A program made the translations under genes and the position numbers. Shown here piece by piece: positions 50,893 through 60,296 of a stretch of 64,000 nucleotides of DNA. Each line of letters starts with the position of its first letter. Positions within the stretch are counted from its first letter, which is position 1. The stretch is from CAXXOK01 sp964640955. Its GTDB lineage: Bacteria; Bacillota; Clostridia; Christensenellales; Aristaeellaceae. The stretch spans positions 310,001-374,000 of the forward strand of contig CAZXJI010000001.1 in the NCBI GenBank assembly GCA_964640955.1. The letters are read 5' to 3'. A model generated the notes under the pieces. The model worked only from the letters and a program-made list of their open reading frames with translations, was not told where the DNA came from and did not search any database.

Positions 50893-53800
50893 ACGAAGGT
50901 CTTTTTTCCGCCTACGCGGCGCTGCCCGAATGGAAGGAACTGCTTGAAAAGCTGAAAACAGAAAGCTGCATCGCGCTCGGCGGCATGACGGAAGGCGAAA
51001 AGCCCTTTTTCGCCGCCGCGCTTGCGCACCGCACGGGCCGGCCGGTGCTGCTTTTGTCCCCGGCCGAGCTGACCGCCCAGAAGCAGGCGCAGGACGTGAA
51101 CCGCCTTTTCGGCGGCGGCGCGGCCATGCTTCCCGCGCGGGACGTGCAGTTCAGCCGCGCCGCGTCCAGCCAGGAAAGCACCTGGCAGCGCCTGGGCGTA
51201 CTGGAGGACGCGGCGGCGGGCCGCCTGAACGTGCTGTGCGTGTCCGCCGAGGGCGCACTGGACCGCTGCTGCCCGGCGGAGCGTTTCCGCACGGCGGGTA
51301 CGGAAGTGCGGGAGGACGCGACCGTCTCTCCCACGGCGCTCATCGATCGGCTGGTGCGCTTCGGCTACGAACGCGTGCCCATGGTGGAGGGCAAGGGCCA
51401 GTGCGCCATGCGCGGGGATATTCTGGACGTGTTCCCCCCGCACGAGACCGACGCGCTGCGTATCGAGTTTTTCGGCGACGAGGTGGATACCATCCGTCGG
51501 TTCGACTGCATCAGCCAGCGCAGCATCGAGCGGGTCAAACGCGCATGGCTGGGCTCCGCCACCGAGTGCCTGCCCGAGGACGCGCAGGCGGCCGCCGACC
51601 GGCTTTCGGCGGCGCTGACTGCCGCGCCCGAGCCCCGCGAAAGTGCGCCCGTTTCGGGCCCGCAGGAGGCCGCCGCGGGCGCGGACGGGCTGATGCCGCT
51701 TAACGCGTTTCTTGACGAGATCGACGAAATGGACGAGGAGGCGAGCGCCGCCGCCAGGGAACTGGCCGCCACGGCGCTCATCGACACGGCAGCCAAAGGC
51801 GCCGCAGGCGGGCCCGCGCCCGAAGCAGCGGTCTCCGAGCGGGACGCGCAGGCGAAGCGCCACCTGGACGACGTGCGGCGCGTGCGCGAAGGGCACCCCA
51901 TCCGCACCGCGCCCATGTGGATGAACGTGCTGTGCGCCGACGCCTGTTTCGTATCGGGTTACCTCCAAAACCCGATCGTGCTGGTGGATCAGCCCGACCA
52001 GCTCCGCGTGCGCGTGAAGGCCAAGCGGGATGCGTTCGACGAGGAATGGGCCGAGGCGGCGCGCCGCGGCGACGGCTTTCCGGCGCAACAGGAGCTGCTG
52101 TTCACCTACGACGATCTGCTCGCTGCGCTTTCGTCCCTGCCCGTGCTGGCCTTAAGCGACCTGACCCGCGGCCTGGGGCAGCTCAGGCCCACGTCCGCGC
52201 TGGACTTCGCAAGTGAACCCGTCATGCCCTACCAGAGCCGGCTGGAACCGCTGAGCAAGGATATCACCGGTTGGAAGGAGGACGGCTGCGCCATTCTCCT
52301 GCTGACCGGCGGCGAGGCGCGCGGCCGAAGACTGCTGCGCGCGCTGGGCGAGCAGGGCGTACCCGCGGTGTACGCCGAATCGCTGGACGGCAACCTGATC
52401 CGCGGCGAGGTGGTGCTTCTGCCGGTCAGCGTCGGCAAGGGCTTCCGCAACCCGCGGGCGAAGTTGTGCGTGGTGGCGGACGGCGACCTGTTCGGCACCA
52501 GCTACCAGCGCGCCAAGAAGCGCCAGCGCGCGGGCGAGCGCATCGCGTCGTTCACCGACCTGAAGGCGGGCGACTACGTGGTGCACGAATTGTACGGCGT
52601 GGGCATTTTCGACGGCGTGGTGAAGCTCAACACCGAAGGGGTCATGCGGGATTACCTGCTCATCCGCTATCAGGGAACCGACAAGCTTTACGTGCCCACC
52701 GACCAGTTCGACCGGGTGCAGAAGTTCATCGGCGCGGAGCATTCCGCGCCCAAGCTCAACCGGCTGGGCGGCGGCGAGTGGGGCCGCCAGAAAAGCAAGG
52801 TCAAGGAAGGCCTTAAAAAGCTGGCGTTCGACCTGGCTGCGCTGTACGCCGAGCGTCTCAAAACCACCGGCCACGCCTTCAGCCACGACACGCCCTGGCA
52901 GCGGGAGTTCGAGGACATGTTCCCCTACGAGCTGACCGCCGACCAGCAGCAATGCGTGGATCAGATTTTCGCCGACATGGAAAGCCCCCGCAACATGGAC
53001 CGCCTCCTGTGCGGGGACGTGGGCTACGGCAAGACCGAGGTCGCCCTGCGTGCGGCCTTCAAGGCGATTCTGGACGGCAAACAGGCGGCCATCCTCGCGC
53101 CGACCACCATTCTGGTGCAGCAGCACCTGAACACCGTCAGGAAGCGCTTCGCGGGCTTTCCCGTCACCTACGAGATGCTCAGCCGCTTCCGCAGCCCCAG
53201 GGAGCAGAAGGAAATTCTCCAAAGGCTCAGGGAAGGGAAGATCGACCTGCTCATCGGCACCCACCGGATGCTCGCCAAGGACGTGCAGTTCAAGGACCTG
53301 GGGCTTTTAATCGTGGACGAGGAGCAGCGCTTCGGCGTTAACCACAAGGAGACCATCAAGCACCTGAAAACCAAGGTGGACGTGCTGACCCTGTCGGCCA
53401 CGCCCATCCCGCGCACGCTGCACATGAGCATGGTGGGCATCCGCGACATGAGCATTCTGGAAACGCCGCCCGAGGAGCGTCTGCCCGTCAAGACCTACGT
53501 GACCCCCTACGACGATACGATCATCGCCGAGGCCATCCGCCGGGAGATCGCCCGCGGCGGGCAGGTGTATTTCCTTTACAACCGCGTCCGCTCCATCGAG
53601 CAGATGTTCAGCCGCCTCAAAACCCTCGTGCCCGAAGCGCGCATCGGCGTGGCGCACGGGCAGATGCGCGAAAACGCGCTGGAGGACGTCATGCTGGACT
53701 TCTACGCCGGCGCGTTCGACGTGCTGCTGTGCACCACGATCATCGAAAGCGGGCTGGACGTGCCCGAGGCCAACACCCTCGTCGTGTTCGACGCCGACCG

Positions 53801-54635
53801 CTTCGGCCTTTCCCAGCTGTATCAGATTCGCGGGCGCGTGGGCCGCAGCAACCGGCAGGCATACGCGTATTTGACCGTCCGGCGGGACAAGCTGCTCAGC
53901 GAATCCGCCGAAAAGCGTCTGAACGCCATCCGCGAGTTTACCGAGTTCGGCGCGGGCTACCGCATCGCCATGCGCGATCTGGAAATCCGCGGCGCGGGCG
54001 ACGTGCTGGGCCCGGAGCAGCACGGTCACCTGAGCGCCGTAGGCTACGACATGTACGTGAAGCTCATTGAGGAGGCCGTGGGCGAGGCGCAGGGCCGCGA
54101 GGAGACCCCGGAGCTGGACACCCGCGTGGAGCTCGCCGTGGACGCCTACCTGCCCGAGGAGACCGTGCCGGACGAACGGCTGCGCATCGAAATCTACAAG
54201 CGCATCGCCATGATCCAGGACGAGGCGGGCCGCCTGGACGCCGAGGAGGAGCTCATCGACCGCTTCGGCGAAATTCCGCAGCCCGTGCAGAACCTGATGC
54301 TCATCGCCCAGCTGCGCGCCGTTACCCGACGGCTGGGCGGCACCCACCTGTTCCTGCGCGCGGACGGCCTGCACCTGCGGCTGGACGAAAAATACCTGCC
54401 CGACCCCATGGCGCTCTACGCCGCCGTGACCGAGACCGACCCGCGCATCGCCTTCAGCCTCCGCCAGCCGCCGGAAATGCTGATCAAACAGCCGGGGCTT
54501 GCGCCCGACGCGGCGCTTGCGCTGGCCATCGATCTGCTGGGGAAGGTGTTGAAACGCACGAAGGAGCTGGCCGAACAGCGGAAGAAGGAGAAGCGGGCGG
54601 ACGGGGAAACCGTGGTCAAAGCCAGGGAAGGCTGA
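50889..54635 (+). CDS. mfd: Transcription-repair coupling factor Mfd
   Basis: 1248 residues. N-terminal UvrB-like modules, then the RNA polymerase-interaction domain (LKAGDYVVHELYGVGIFDG), a RecG-like translocase (Walker A GDVGYGKTEVALRAAF, DEEQ box IVDEEQRFGV, motif VI YQIRGRVGRSNRQAY) and the TRCF C-terminal domain. Removes stalled RNA polymerase and recruits UvrA. An Ala/Glu-rich stretch at about 235-330 looks like an insert. Same operon as pth, as in Bacillus spoVC-mfd. Confidence 0.98.
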   Translation: MNEGLFSAYAALPEWKELLEKLKTESCIALGGMTEGEKPFFAAALAHRTGRPVLLLSPAELTAQKQAQDVNRLFGGGAAMLPARDVQFSRAASSQESTWQRLGVLEDAAAGRLNVLCVSAEGALDRCCPAERFRTAGTEVREDATVSPTALIDRLVRFGYERVPMVEGKGQCAMRGDILDVFPPHETDALRIEFFGDEVDTIRRFDCISQRSIERVKRAWLGSATECLPEDAQAAADRLSAALTAAPEPRESAPVSGPQEAAAGADGLMPLNAFLDEIDEMDEEASAAARELAATALIDTAAKGAAGGPAPEAAVSERDAQAKRHLDDVRRVREGHPIRTAPMWMNVLCADACFVSGYLQNPIVLVDQPDQLRVRVKAKRDAFDEEWAEAARRGDGFPAQQELLFTYDDLLAALSSLPVLALSDLTRGLGQLRPTSALDFASEPVMPYQSRLEPLSKDITGWKEDGCAILLLTGGEARGRRLLRALGEQGVPAVYAESLDGNLIRGEVVLLPVSVGKGFRNPRAKLCVVADGDLFGTSYQRAKKRQRAGERIASFTDLKAGDYVVHELYGVGIFDGVVKLNTEGVMRDYLLIRYQGTDKLYVPTDQFDRVQKFIGAEHSAPKLNRLGGGEWGRQKSKVKEGLKKLAFDLAALYAERLKTTGHAFSHDTPWQREFEDMFPYELTADQQQCVDQIFADMESPRNMDRLLCGDVGYGKTEVALRAAFKAILDGKQAAILAPTTILVQQHLNTVRKRFAGFPVTYEMLSRFRSPREQKEILQRLREGKIDLLIGTHRMLAKDVQFKDLGLLIVDEEQRFGVNHKETIKHLKTKVDVLTLSATPIPRTLHMSMVGIRDMSILETPPEERLPVKTYVTPYDDTIIAEAIRREIARGGQVYFLYNRVRSIEQMFSRLKTLVPEARIGVAHGQMRENALEDVMLDFYAGAFDVLLCTTIIESGLDVPEANTLVVFDADRFGLSQLYQIRGRVGRSNRQAYAYLTVRRDKLLSESAEKRLNAIREFTEFGAGYRIAMRDLEIRGAGDVLGPEQHGHLSAVGYDMYVKLIEEAVGEAQGREETPELDTRVELAVDAYLPEETVPDERLRIEIYKRIAMIQDEAGRLDAEEELIDRFGEIPQPVQNLMLIAQLRAVTRRLGGTHLFLRADGLHLRLDEKYLPDPMALYAAVTETDPRIAFSLRQPPEMLIKQPGLAPDAALALAIDLLGKVLKRTKELAEQRKKEKRADGETVVKAREG

Positions 54636-54672
54636 CGCGGCGGAGCATCCCGCCGCGTCAGGCGGAGAAGTT

Positions 54673-54732
54673 CCGGAAACGCCGAAGGCCCGCGCGTATC
54701 TGCGCGGGCCTTCGGCGTTTCCGGTTTTGTTT
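54673..54732. terminator. Very strong bidirectional terminator after mfd
   Basis: A 23-bp perfect stem (54673-54695 with 54702-54724), loop GTATCT, then TTTTGTTT on the plus strand. Located between mfd and the convergent VOC gene; its 3' flank enters the VOC stop region. Confidence 0.92.
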
Positions 54733-55099
54733 ACCGCGTCGGCACGATCTCCAGCCAGTAGCCGTCGGGGTCCTCGATGAAATAAATGCCCATCGCCTCG
54801 TTTTCAAAGCAGATGCAGCCCATTTCCTGGTGCCTGCGGTGGGAAGCCCCGTAATCGTCCGTACGGAAAGCCAGGTGGAACTCGCACTCCCCCAGGTCGT
54901 ACTTCTGCGGATGGTCGCGCAGCTGGGTCAGCTCCAGTTCAAAGTCCGATGCGCCGTCGCCCATGAACACGATGAGGAAGGAGCCGTCCTTCGCCTCCTT
55001 GCGGCGCTTTTCATGCAGGCCGAGCGCGTCCCGGTAGAACAGGATGGAGCGCTCCATGTCGCTTACGTTGTAGTTTTCATGAACCATGCGATACGCCAT
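54731..55099 (-). CDS. VOC-family (glyoxalase-like) protein
   Basis: 122 residues. Paired beta-alpha-beta-beta-beta motifs of the vicinal oxygen chelate fold. Candidate metal ligands: His near the N-terminus (VHENYNVSDMERSILFYRDALGL), Glu in FELELTQL, His in CEFHLAF and Glu in WLEIVPTR, matching lactoylglutathione lyase-like members. Substrate unknown; detoxification of methylglyoxal is possible. ATG 55099 has GGAG at 8 bases; a TTG six bases earlier is less likely. Confidence 0.9.
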   Translation of the reverse strand: MAYRMVHENYNVSDMERSILFYRDALGLHEKRRKEAKDGSFLIVFMGDGASDFELELTQLRDHPQKYDLGECEFHLAFRTDDYGASHRRHQEMGCICFENEAMGIYFIEDPDGYWLEIVPTR

Positions 55100-55149
55100 C
55101 GTCAAGTCTCCTTTCAGCCGGTAGAGCCGTTTCGCCGATTATACCATCA

Positions 55150-55182
55150 GGATAAAGGCCCCGTGCACGAACGTGCGCGGGG
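55150..55182 (-). terminator. Probable terminator after araD
   Basis: Minus-strand hairpin of about 10 pairs between 55173-55182 and 55159-55168 (one mismatch), loop GTTC, followed by CCTTTATCC. Ten bases after the araD stop. Confidence 0.45.
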
Positions 55183-55192
55183 CAGCGTAAGC

Positions 55193-55894
55193 TCACTTCT
55201 GTCCGTAATACGCGTTGGGCCCGTGCTTGCGCAGGTAATGCTTTTCCTTCACGTAGGCGGGCAGCTCCTCGCGGGGCTGGACCAGCGGCAGGGCCTCGGT
55301 GTGCCAGGCCATCATGGCGACTTCCTCCAGCACCACGGCGTTGTGCACGGCCTCCATGGCGTCCTTGCCCCAGGCGAAAGGCCCGTGGTTGCGCACCAGC
55401 ACGCAGGGCACCGCCTTGGTGTCCAGCTTTTCCATTTCGAAATGCTCGGCGATCACCTTGCCCGTTTCCAGCTCGTAGGCGCGGCGCACCTCCGCCTCGG
55501 TCAGCGACCGGGTGATGGGCACGGGACCGTAGATGTAATCCGCGTGGGCGGTGCCGTAGGGCGGTATGGGGCGGCCGGCCTGCGCCCAGATGGTGGCCCA
55601 CCGGCTGTGCGTGTGCACGATGCCCCCCACGCCGGGGAAGCGGTTGTACAGCTCCATGTGCGTGGGCGTGTCGCTGGAGGGGTTCAGTTTGCCCTCCACC
55701 TTTCGGCCCTGCAGGTCCACGACCACCATATCCTCGGGGGTCAGCTCCTCGTAGGGCACGCCCGAAGGCTTGATGACGAACAGCCCGGCCTCCCGGTCGA
55801 CGCCCGATACGTTGCCCCACGTGAAGGTGACCAGGCTGTGGGCGGGCAAAAGCATGTTGGCCTTGTATACGGTTTCCTTGAGGGATTCGAGCAT
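55193..55894 (-). CDS. araD: L-ribulose-5-phosphate 4-epimerase
   Basis: 233 residues. AraD interconverts L-ribulose-5-phosphate and D-xylulose-5-phosphate. Class II aldolase-like fold with TWGNVSGVD, the zinc histidines in VHTHSRWATIW and LVRNHGPFAWG, and the C-terminal KHGPNAYYGQ. 67 bases after araB on the same strand. No araA (isomerase) follows in this window, so it must be elsewhere in the genome. Confidence 0.97.
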   Translation of the reverse strand: MLESLKETVYKANMLLPAHSLVTFTWGNVSGVDREAGLFVIKPSGVPYEELTPEDMVVVDLQGRKVEGKLNPSSDTPTHMELYNRFPGVGGIVHTHSRWATIWAQAGRPIPPYGTAHADYIYGPVPITRSLTEAEVRRAYELETGKVIAEHFEMEKLDTKAVPCVLVRNHGPFAWGKDAMEAVHNAVVLEEVAMMAWHTEALPLVQPREELPAYVKEKHYLRKHGPNAYYGQK

Positions 55895-55961
55895 TGCGGT
55901 TCCTCCGTTTCATCGATGCGGCGCGGCGCGCGGGTCTCCGCCCGCGCGCGGCCGCCCGGCG

Positions 55962-57623
55962 TTACGCCTCCGCCTTAATGGCCTTCAGCCGCTTCATCAC
56001 GTCGTTGGCGCCGCGGCCGAAATAATCGTGCAGGATGCGGTACTCGGCGAAAAGCCGGTCGTACGTTTTCGCGTTTTCCGGGTTGGGGCGGTACACCGTA
56101 TCCTTCACCTTGCCCATCTCGCGCGCGGCGGTAAACACGTCGTCGTATCCGCCGGCGGCTTTGCCCGCGGCCACCGCCGCGAAGATGGCGCTGCCCAGCG
56201 CCGGGCCCTGCGCGGTGCCGGCGATCTTGATGTCCATGTTGAGGACGTCGGCGTAAATCTGCATCATCATGGGGTTCTTCTGGCTGATGCCGCCGCTGGC
56301 ATAGAAGGCTTCCACCGGCACGCCGTGCTCGCGGTAGTTTTCGATGATCATGCGGGTGCCGTAGGCGGTCGCCTCGATCAGCGCGCGGTACATGTCCTCC
56401 GGTTTGGTCTGCAGGGTCATGCCCAGCATCATGCCGGTCAGATCGACGTCCACCAGCACGCTGCGATTGCCGTTCCACCAATCCAGCGCCACCAGGCCGT
56501 GCTCGCCCACCTTCTGCTTTTCGGCCAGCGCGGTCAGGTATTCGTGCACGTTCACGCCCCTGGCTTTGGCGGCCTCGTGGTATGCGGCGGGGCAGCAGTT
56601 ATCCACAAACCAGGCGAAGTGGTCGCCCACGCAGCTCTGCCCGGCCTCGTAGCCCGCGAACCCGGGCATGATGCCGTCCTCCACCACGCCGCACATGCCG
56701 GGCACCTGCTTTTCCTCGGTATCCATCATCATGTGGCAGGTGGACGTGCCGATAATCGCCAGCATCTTGCCGGTCGAATCGATGCCCACGGCGGGCACGC
56801 ACACGTGCGCGTCCACGTTGCCGATGCAGACGGCCGTGCCGGGCAAAAGCCCGAGTTTTTCGGCCATGACGGCCGTAAGCCCCCCGGCCTTCTGGCCCAG
56901 GGGCGTCACCGGGCAGGAAAGCTTATCGGCGATCACGTTTTCCATGCGCGGGTCCAGCGCCTTGAAGAACGCCCTGTCCGGATAGCCGGCGGCCTTGTTG
57001 TACAAAGCCTTGTAACCGGCGCAGCAGGAGTTGCGCGTCTGCACCCCCGTCAGCTGCCATACGATCCAGTCCGCCGCCTCCACGAAATGGTCCATCGCCC
57101 CGTAGACCTCGGGCGCCTCGTCCAGTATCTTCCAGAGCTTGGGGAACAGCCACTCGCTGCTGATCTTGCCGCCGTAGTTCTTCAGCCACTTTTCGCCGCG
57201 TTCCTCCGCGACGGCGTTGAGCTGGTTGGCCTTGTCCTGCGCGGCGTGGTGCTTCCACAGCTTTACGTAGGCGTGGGGGTTCTCGGCGAACTCCGGCAAA
57301 TCGCAAAGCGGGGTGCCGTCGTCCTTCACGGGCAACACCGTGCAGGCGGTAAAGTCCGTGCCGATGCCGATGACATCTTTGGAATCGACGCCGGACTGCT
57401 TCATCACCTCGGGAATGGTGCGGGTCAGCACATCCACGTAGTCCTTAGGGTACTGCAGCGCCCAGTCCTGGCCGAGCTTTTTCCCGCAGGGGAGCTGGGT
57501 ATCCATGACCGCGTGGGGATATTCGTACACGGCCGAAGCGATCTCCCTGCCGGTGCCGACCTCGATGAGCACGGCGCGGCCGCTGAGCGTGCCGTAATCG
57601 ACCCCGATGGCGTATTTGCTCAT
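55962..57623 (-). CDS. araB: L-ribulokinase
   Basis: 553 residues, FGGY kinase family. It starts with YAIGVDYGTLSGRAVLIEV and carries the AraB-type GTDFTACTVLPV, the ATP-site segment MLAIIGTSTCHMM and FYASGGISQKNPMMMQI. Phosphorylates L-ribulose with ATP. The ATG at 57623 follows GGAGGAT; the frame is open further upstream but would read across the promoter and operator. Promoter TTGCCA/TATGAT and an AraR box lie just upstream. Confidence 0.97.
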   Translation of the reverse strand: MSKYAIGVDYGTLSGRAVLIEVGTGREIASAVYEYPHAVMDTQLPCGKKLGQDWALQYPKDYVDVLTRTIPEVMKQSGVDSKDVIGIGTDFTACTVLPVKDDGTPLCDLPEFAENPHAYVKLWKHHAAQDKANQLNAVAEERGEKWLKNYGGKISSEWLFPKLWKILDEAPEVYGAMDHFVEAADWIVWQLTGVQTRNSCCAGYKALYNKAAGYPDRAFFKALDPRMENVIADKLSCPVTPLGQKAGGLTAVMAEKLGLLPGTAVCIGNVDAHVCVPAVGIDSTGKMLAIIGTSTCHMMMDTEEKQVPGMCGVVEDGIMPGFAGYEAGQSCVGDHFAWFVDNCCPAAYHEAAKARGVNVHEYLTALAEKQKVGEHGLVALDWWNGNRSVLVDVDLTGMMLGMTLQTKPEDMYRALIEATAYGTRMIIENYREHGVPVEAFYASGGISQKNPMMMQIYADVLNMDIKIAGTAQGPALGSAIFAAVAAGKAAGGYDDVFTAAREMGKVKDTVYRPNPENAKTYDRLFAEYRILHDYFGRGANDVMKRLKAIKAEA

Positions 57624-57662
57624 AAAAAACATCCTCCTTCGATTGCTTCGGCGCGCGTCCGA

Positions 57663-57678
57663 AGTTGTACGTACTAAT
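57663..57678. promoter_or_regulatory. AraR operator before araB
   Basis: AGTTGTACGTACTAAT matches the Bacillus AraR consensus ATTTGTACGTACAAAT at 14 of 16 positions, core TTGTACGTAC. It lies just downstream of the araB -10, at about +3 to +18. Confidence 0.8.
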
Positions 57679-57687
57679 GCTGCGTTT

Positions 57688-57716
57688 ATCATAGCACAAA
57701 TTGGCCTCGCTGGCAA
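57688..57716 (-). promoter_or_regulatory. Promoter of araB-araD
   Basis: Minus strand: -35 TTGCCA (57711-57716), -10 TATGAT (57688-57693), 17-base spacer; each is a 5 of 6 consensus match. The AraR box follows at the start site. Confidence 0.75.
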
Positions 57717-57752
57717 GCCGTCCGGCGAGGAAAAGCGCGCCGCCGCGGTCGA

Positions 57753-58820
57753 TCAGCGCACGCTGCCCCGCTCGATCATTTCCCAGGGCAATACGGCGCT
57801 CATTTCCTTGCGGCCGGCCATCATGTTCATCAGTTTTTCGGCGGCCACGCGGCCGAACTCGTCCTTGGGGTGGGCAAGCGAGGTGAGCTTGGGGTGGCAC
57901 ACGGCGGCGTAAGCGCTGTTGTCGAAGCTGACGATGGAAATGTCCTCCGGCACGGAAAGGCCCTGTTCGTCGAGCACCTCCATCAGTTCCAGCGCGATCT
58001 CGTCGTTATAGCACACCACCGCGTCCATGCCACCCTTGAGGCTGTTCAGGAAGTTCGCGGCCGTCTCGTCCCGGAGGAACCGGCGCTTGTTTTCGGTGGT
58101 GAACCAGCACACCGTTTCGTCGCGCACGCGCAGGCCGCGCGCCTGCAGCTCGGCGGAATAGCCCTGGTAGCGCAGGTGCCCCTGCATATCGTCGCTTTTG
58201 AACAGCCCGCCGATGCGCATAAACCCGCGATCCGCCAGGTAGGCCGCCGCCATGCGGCCGCCCCCCAGATCGTCGGTCACAACGTAGATGGCGTTGGGCA
58301 GTTGCGGATAGTAACCGTTGATGAACACCACGGGGATGTTGCGCTCCCAAAGCTGCCCGTACAGGGCGGTATTGGGGTTGGGCAGCGCCGTTTTGGTGCC
58401 TTCGACGATCAGCCCGTCCAACGGGCTTTCCAGAACGCGCAAAAGCAGCGAGCGTTCGTGGTCGGTACGGTTGTAGGTGGCCGACAGGCTCATGATGCAG
58501 CTTTCGGCGGACAGGGCGCTTTCCACCCCGCGCACGATGCTGGGAAAAATATAATCCGTGATATAGGTGGTAATCACCCCCACGCTCAACACCCCGCCGT
58601 GCTTGCGCGCGCCGTGGTTGACGTAGGTGCCGCTTCCACGGCGGCGGATGACCAGCCCGTCGTTTTCAAGCAGCGATATCGCCTGCCGCACGGTTTGCCG
58701 GCTGACGGCAAACTTCTGTTTCAGTTCCGCCTCGGTCGGCAGCGCGTCGCCGTCCCGGTACTGGCCGGTGGCGATATCGTGCCTCAGTTGCCGCGCCACA
58801 AGCTGATATTTCGGCTCCAT
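57753..58820 (-). CDS. araR: AraR-type repressor (GntR DNA-binding domain, LacI-type sugar domain)
   Basis: 355 residues. A GntR-type winged helix (1-68: YQLVARQLRHDIATGQYRDGDALPTEAELKQKFAVSRQTVRQAISLL) is joined to a periplasmic-binding-like effector domain (75-355: GVITTYITDYIFPSIVRGVESAL, SFDNSAYAAVCHPKLTSL). L-arabinose is expected to release it from DNA. Encoded directly upstream of araB on the same strand with its own promoter, and AraR-like cores flank it. Confidence 0.95.
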   Translation of the reverse strand: MEPKYQLVARQLRHDIATGQYRDGDALPTEAELKQKFAVSRQTVRQAISLLENDGLVIRRRGSGTYVNHGARKHGGVLSVGVITTYITDYIFPSIVRGVESALSAESCIMSLSATYNRTDHERSLLLRVLESPLDGLIVEGTKTALPNPNTALYGQLWERNIPVVFINGYYPQLPNAIYVVTDDLGGGRMAAAYLADRGFMRIGGLFKSDDMQGHLRYQGYSAELQARGLRVRDETVCWFTTENKRRFLRDETAANFLNSLKGGMDAVVCYNDEIALELMEVLDEQGLSVPEDISIVSFDNSAYAAVCHPKLTSLAHPKDEFGRVAAEKLMNMMAGRKEMSAVLPWEMIERGSVR

Positions 58821-58901
58821 AAACTTCTCTCCCTTGTACGGTTTGCCCTGAACAATTCCCGATATTTAGAAACACGGATCGACAGGCTGTATATTAGGGA
58901 T

Positions 58902-58930
58902 ATCATACCATAGAAAAGCGCTTTGCACAA
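58902..58930 (-). promoter_or_regulatory. Promoter of araR
   Basis: Minus strand: -35 TTGTGC (58925-58930), -10 TATGAT (58902-58907) with 17-base spacer and TGG extended -10. Predicted leader of about 75 bases. Confidence 0.65.
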
Positions 58931-58943
58931 TCGGTTCGGGGAA

Positions 58944-58959
58944 AAAGGTACGTACAGCA
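58944..58959. promoter_or_regulatory. AraR-like core upstream of araR promoter
   Basis: AAAGGTACGTACAGCA: core GTACGTACA intact, outer bases poor (10 of 16). About 15 bases upstream of the araR -35, suggesting autoregulation. The palindrome CGTTTTGTACAAAACG (58974-58989) nearby also resembles half of the consensus. Confidence 0.45.
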
Positions 58960-58984
58960 GGGAAAGAACGAAGCGTTTTGTACA

Positions 58985-59019
58985 AAACGAAAAGGCGGAG
59001 CCGAGTATTCCGGCTCCGC
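58985..59019 (-). terminator. Terminator after the YitT-family gene
   Basis: Minus strand: GCGGAGCCG (59011-59019), 7-base loop, CGGCTCCGC (58995-59003), then CTTTTCGTTTTG. About 23 bases after the stop. Confidence 0.75.
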
Positions 59020-59041
59020 TTTTCGCGCTCCGGCCGCGCCC

Positions 59042-59917
59042 TCAGGCGGGCGGCGCGGCCTCCCGCAGGTCGCGGAAGCCCTCGCCCAGCACCTCGTAGG
59101 CGTCGGTGATAAACACGAACGCCCGCTCGTCCTGCATGCGCACGACGGTTTTCAGCCGCGTAACCTCCTGAGCGCTGACGATGCAGAGGATCATCGGGCG
59201 CTGTTCGCCCCGGAACCCCCCGTGCGCGTCGATCACGGTCAGCCCGCGGCCCAGCTCGGCCATCAGCTTTTCCTTCACGATTTCCGTGCGCGCCGTGATG
59301 ATGTAGCAGGCCTTCTGCCTGCCGAAGCCCTGCACCACCACGTCCACCACGCGCGCCCCCACGAAAATGCTGATGAATGCGTACAGCGCGGACTCCACCC
59401 GGATAAAGAACCCCGCGGCGAGCACCACGCAAAAATCGATGAAGAACAGGAACGCCCCCACCGAAATATGCTGGAAGCGCACGTGCACCATCCGCGCGAC
59501 CATGTCGCTGCCGCCCGTGGTCGCCCCGCCGCGCAGAATCAGCCCCAGGCCGACGCCCATCAGCGCCCCGCCGAAAAGGGAACCCAGCAGCATGTCCTCC
59601 GTAACGGCGGGCAGAGGCAGCCAGTCGATGAGCAGCGAAAAAAGGACGGTCGCCACCAGCGAGCGGAACGCGAACACGCGCCCCATGGAGCGGTAACCGA
59701 TCAGGAACAGCGGCACGTTGAGCAGAAGGCTCACCGTACCGACGGGCGTGCCGAAAAGCGCGTACAGGATGGTGGCGACGCCCGTAAGCCCGCCCGGGGC
59801 AATGGCGTTGGGTACCAGGAACATGGGGTAGGCCATCGCGGCCAGCACGCAGCCCAGCACGATCTGCACGTACGCGGTCAGGCGTTCGTTGCGCAGGATG
59901 GAGGAACGGATTTTCAT
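59042..59917 (-). CDS. YitT-family membrane protein (DUF161 plus DUF2179)
   Basis: 291 residues. Five or six membrane helices in residues 15-190 (AIAPGGLTGVATILYALFG, GGATTGGSDMVARM signatures), then a cytoplasmic DUF2179 domain (about 200-285, IITARTEIVKEKLMAELGRGLTVIDAHGGF). Exact function unknown; common in multiple copies in Firmicutes. The ATG at 59917 has AAAGGAG upstream; a longer reading would add an implausible Arg-rich leader. Confidence 0.93.
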   Translation of the reverse strand: MKIRSSILRNERLTAYVQIVLGCVLAAMAYPMFLVPNAIAPGGLTGVATILYALFGTPVGTVSLLLNVPLFLIGYRSMGRVFAFRSLVATVLFSLLIDWLPLPAVTEDMLLGSLFGGALMGVGLGLILRGGATTGGSDMVARMVHVRFQHISVGAFLFFIDFCVVLAAGFFIRVESALYAFISIFVGARVVDVVVQGFGRQKACYIITARTEIVKEKLMAELGRGLTVIDAHGGFRGEQRPMILCIVSAQEVTRLKTVVRMQDERAFVFITDAYEVLGEGFRDLREAAPPA

Positions 59918-60043
59918 AGCTTCTCCTTTGCCCGATACGCGGCGCTCGCCGCAGGGCGCGCCTTTCGGCCGCGCGGGTCTCCGCCTGCGCGGCCGGGTGC
60001 TTCCGTTTCCATGGAAGCGTGATCCGTATCGATCTTCGCCGTT

Positions 60044-60052
60044 ATTATACCA
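60044..60052 (-). promoter_or_regulatory. Extended -10 element for the YitT gene
   Basis: Minus strand TGG-TATAAT, a perfect -10 with TGn extension; no good -35 at 16-18 bases. About 127 bases ahead of the start codon. Confidence 0.45.
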
Positions 60053-60262
60053 TAACCGGCGCCGGCGCGGTAGGGGTCGGGCCTGCCGGGGCGACGGTCC
60101 TTCCTCCTTACAACACGGAAAAGCCGCTTCCCGGCCGCCGCGTAGCGATGGCCGGGAAACGGCACAGGGCGTCAGAAAACCTCGTTTTGCAGGCACACTG
60201 CCAACCTGTCCCGCGCTACCCCCGCTTGTGGATGCAGCGTAGTTCCACCCTACATCTTGCGG

Positions 60263-60291
60263 TTGCAAACGGGAACGTTAGTTTGTATAAT
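60263..60291 (+). promoter_or_regulatory. dinB promoter
   Basis: TTGCAA (60263-60268) and perfect TATAAT (60286-60291), 17-base spacer, about 115 bases ahead of the dinB start. Confidence 0.75.
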
Positions 60292-60296
60292 GTAGG

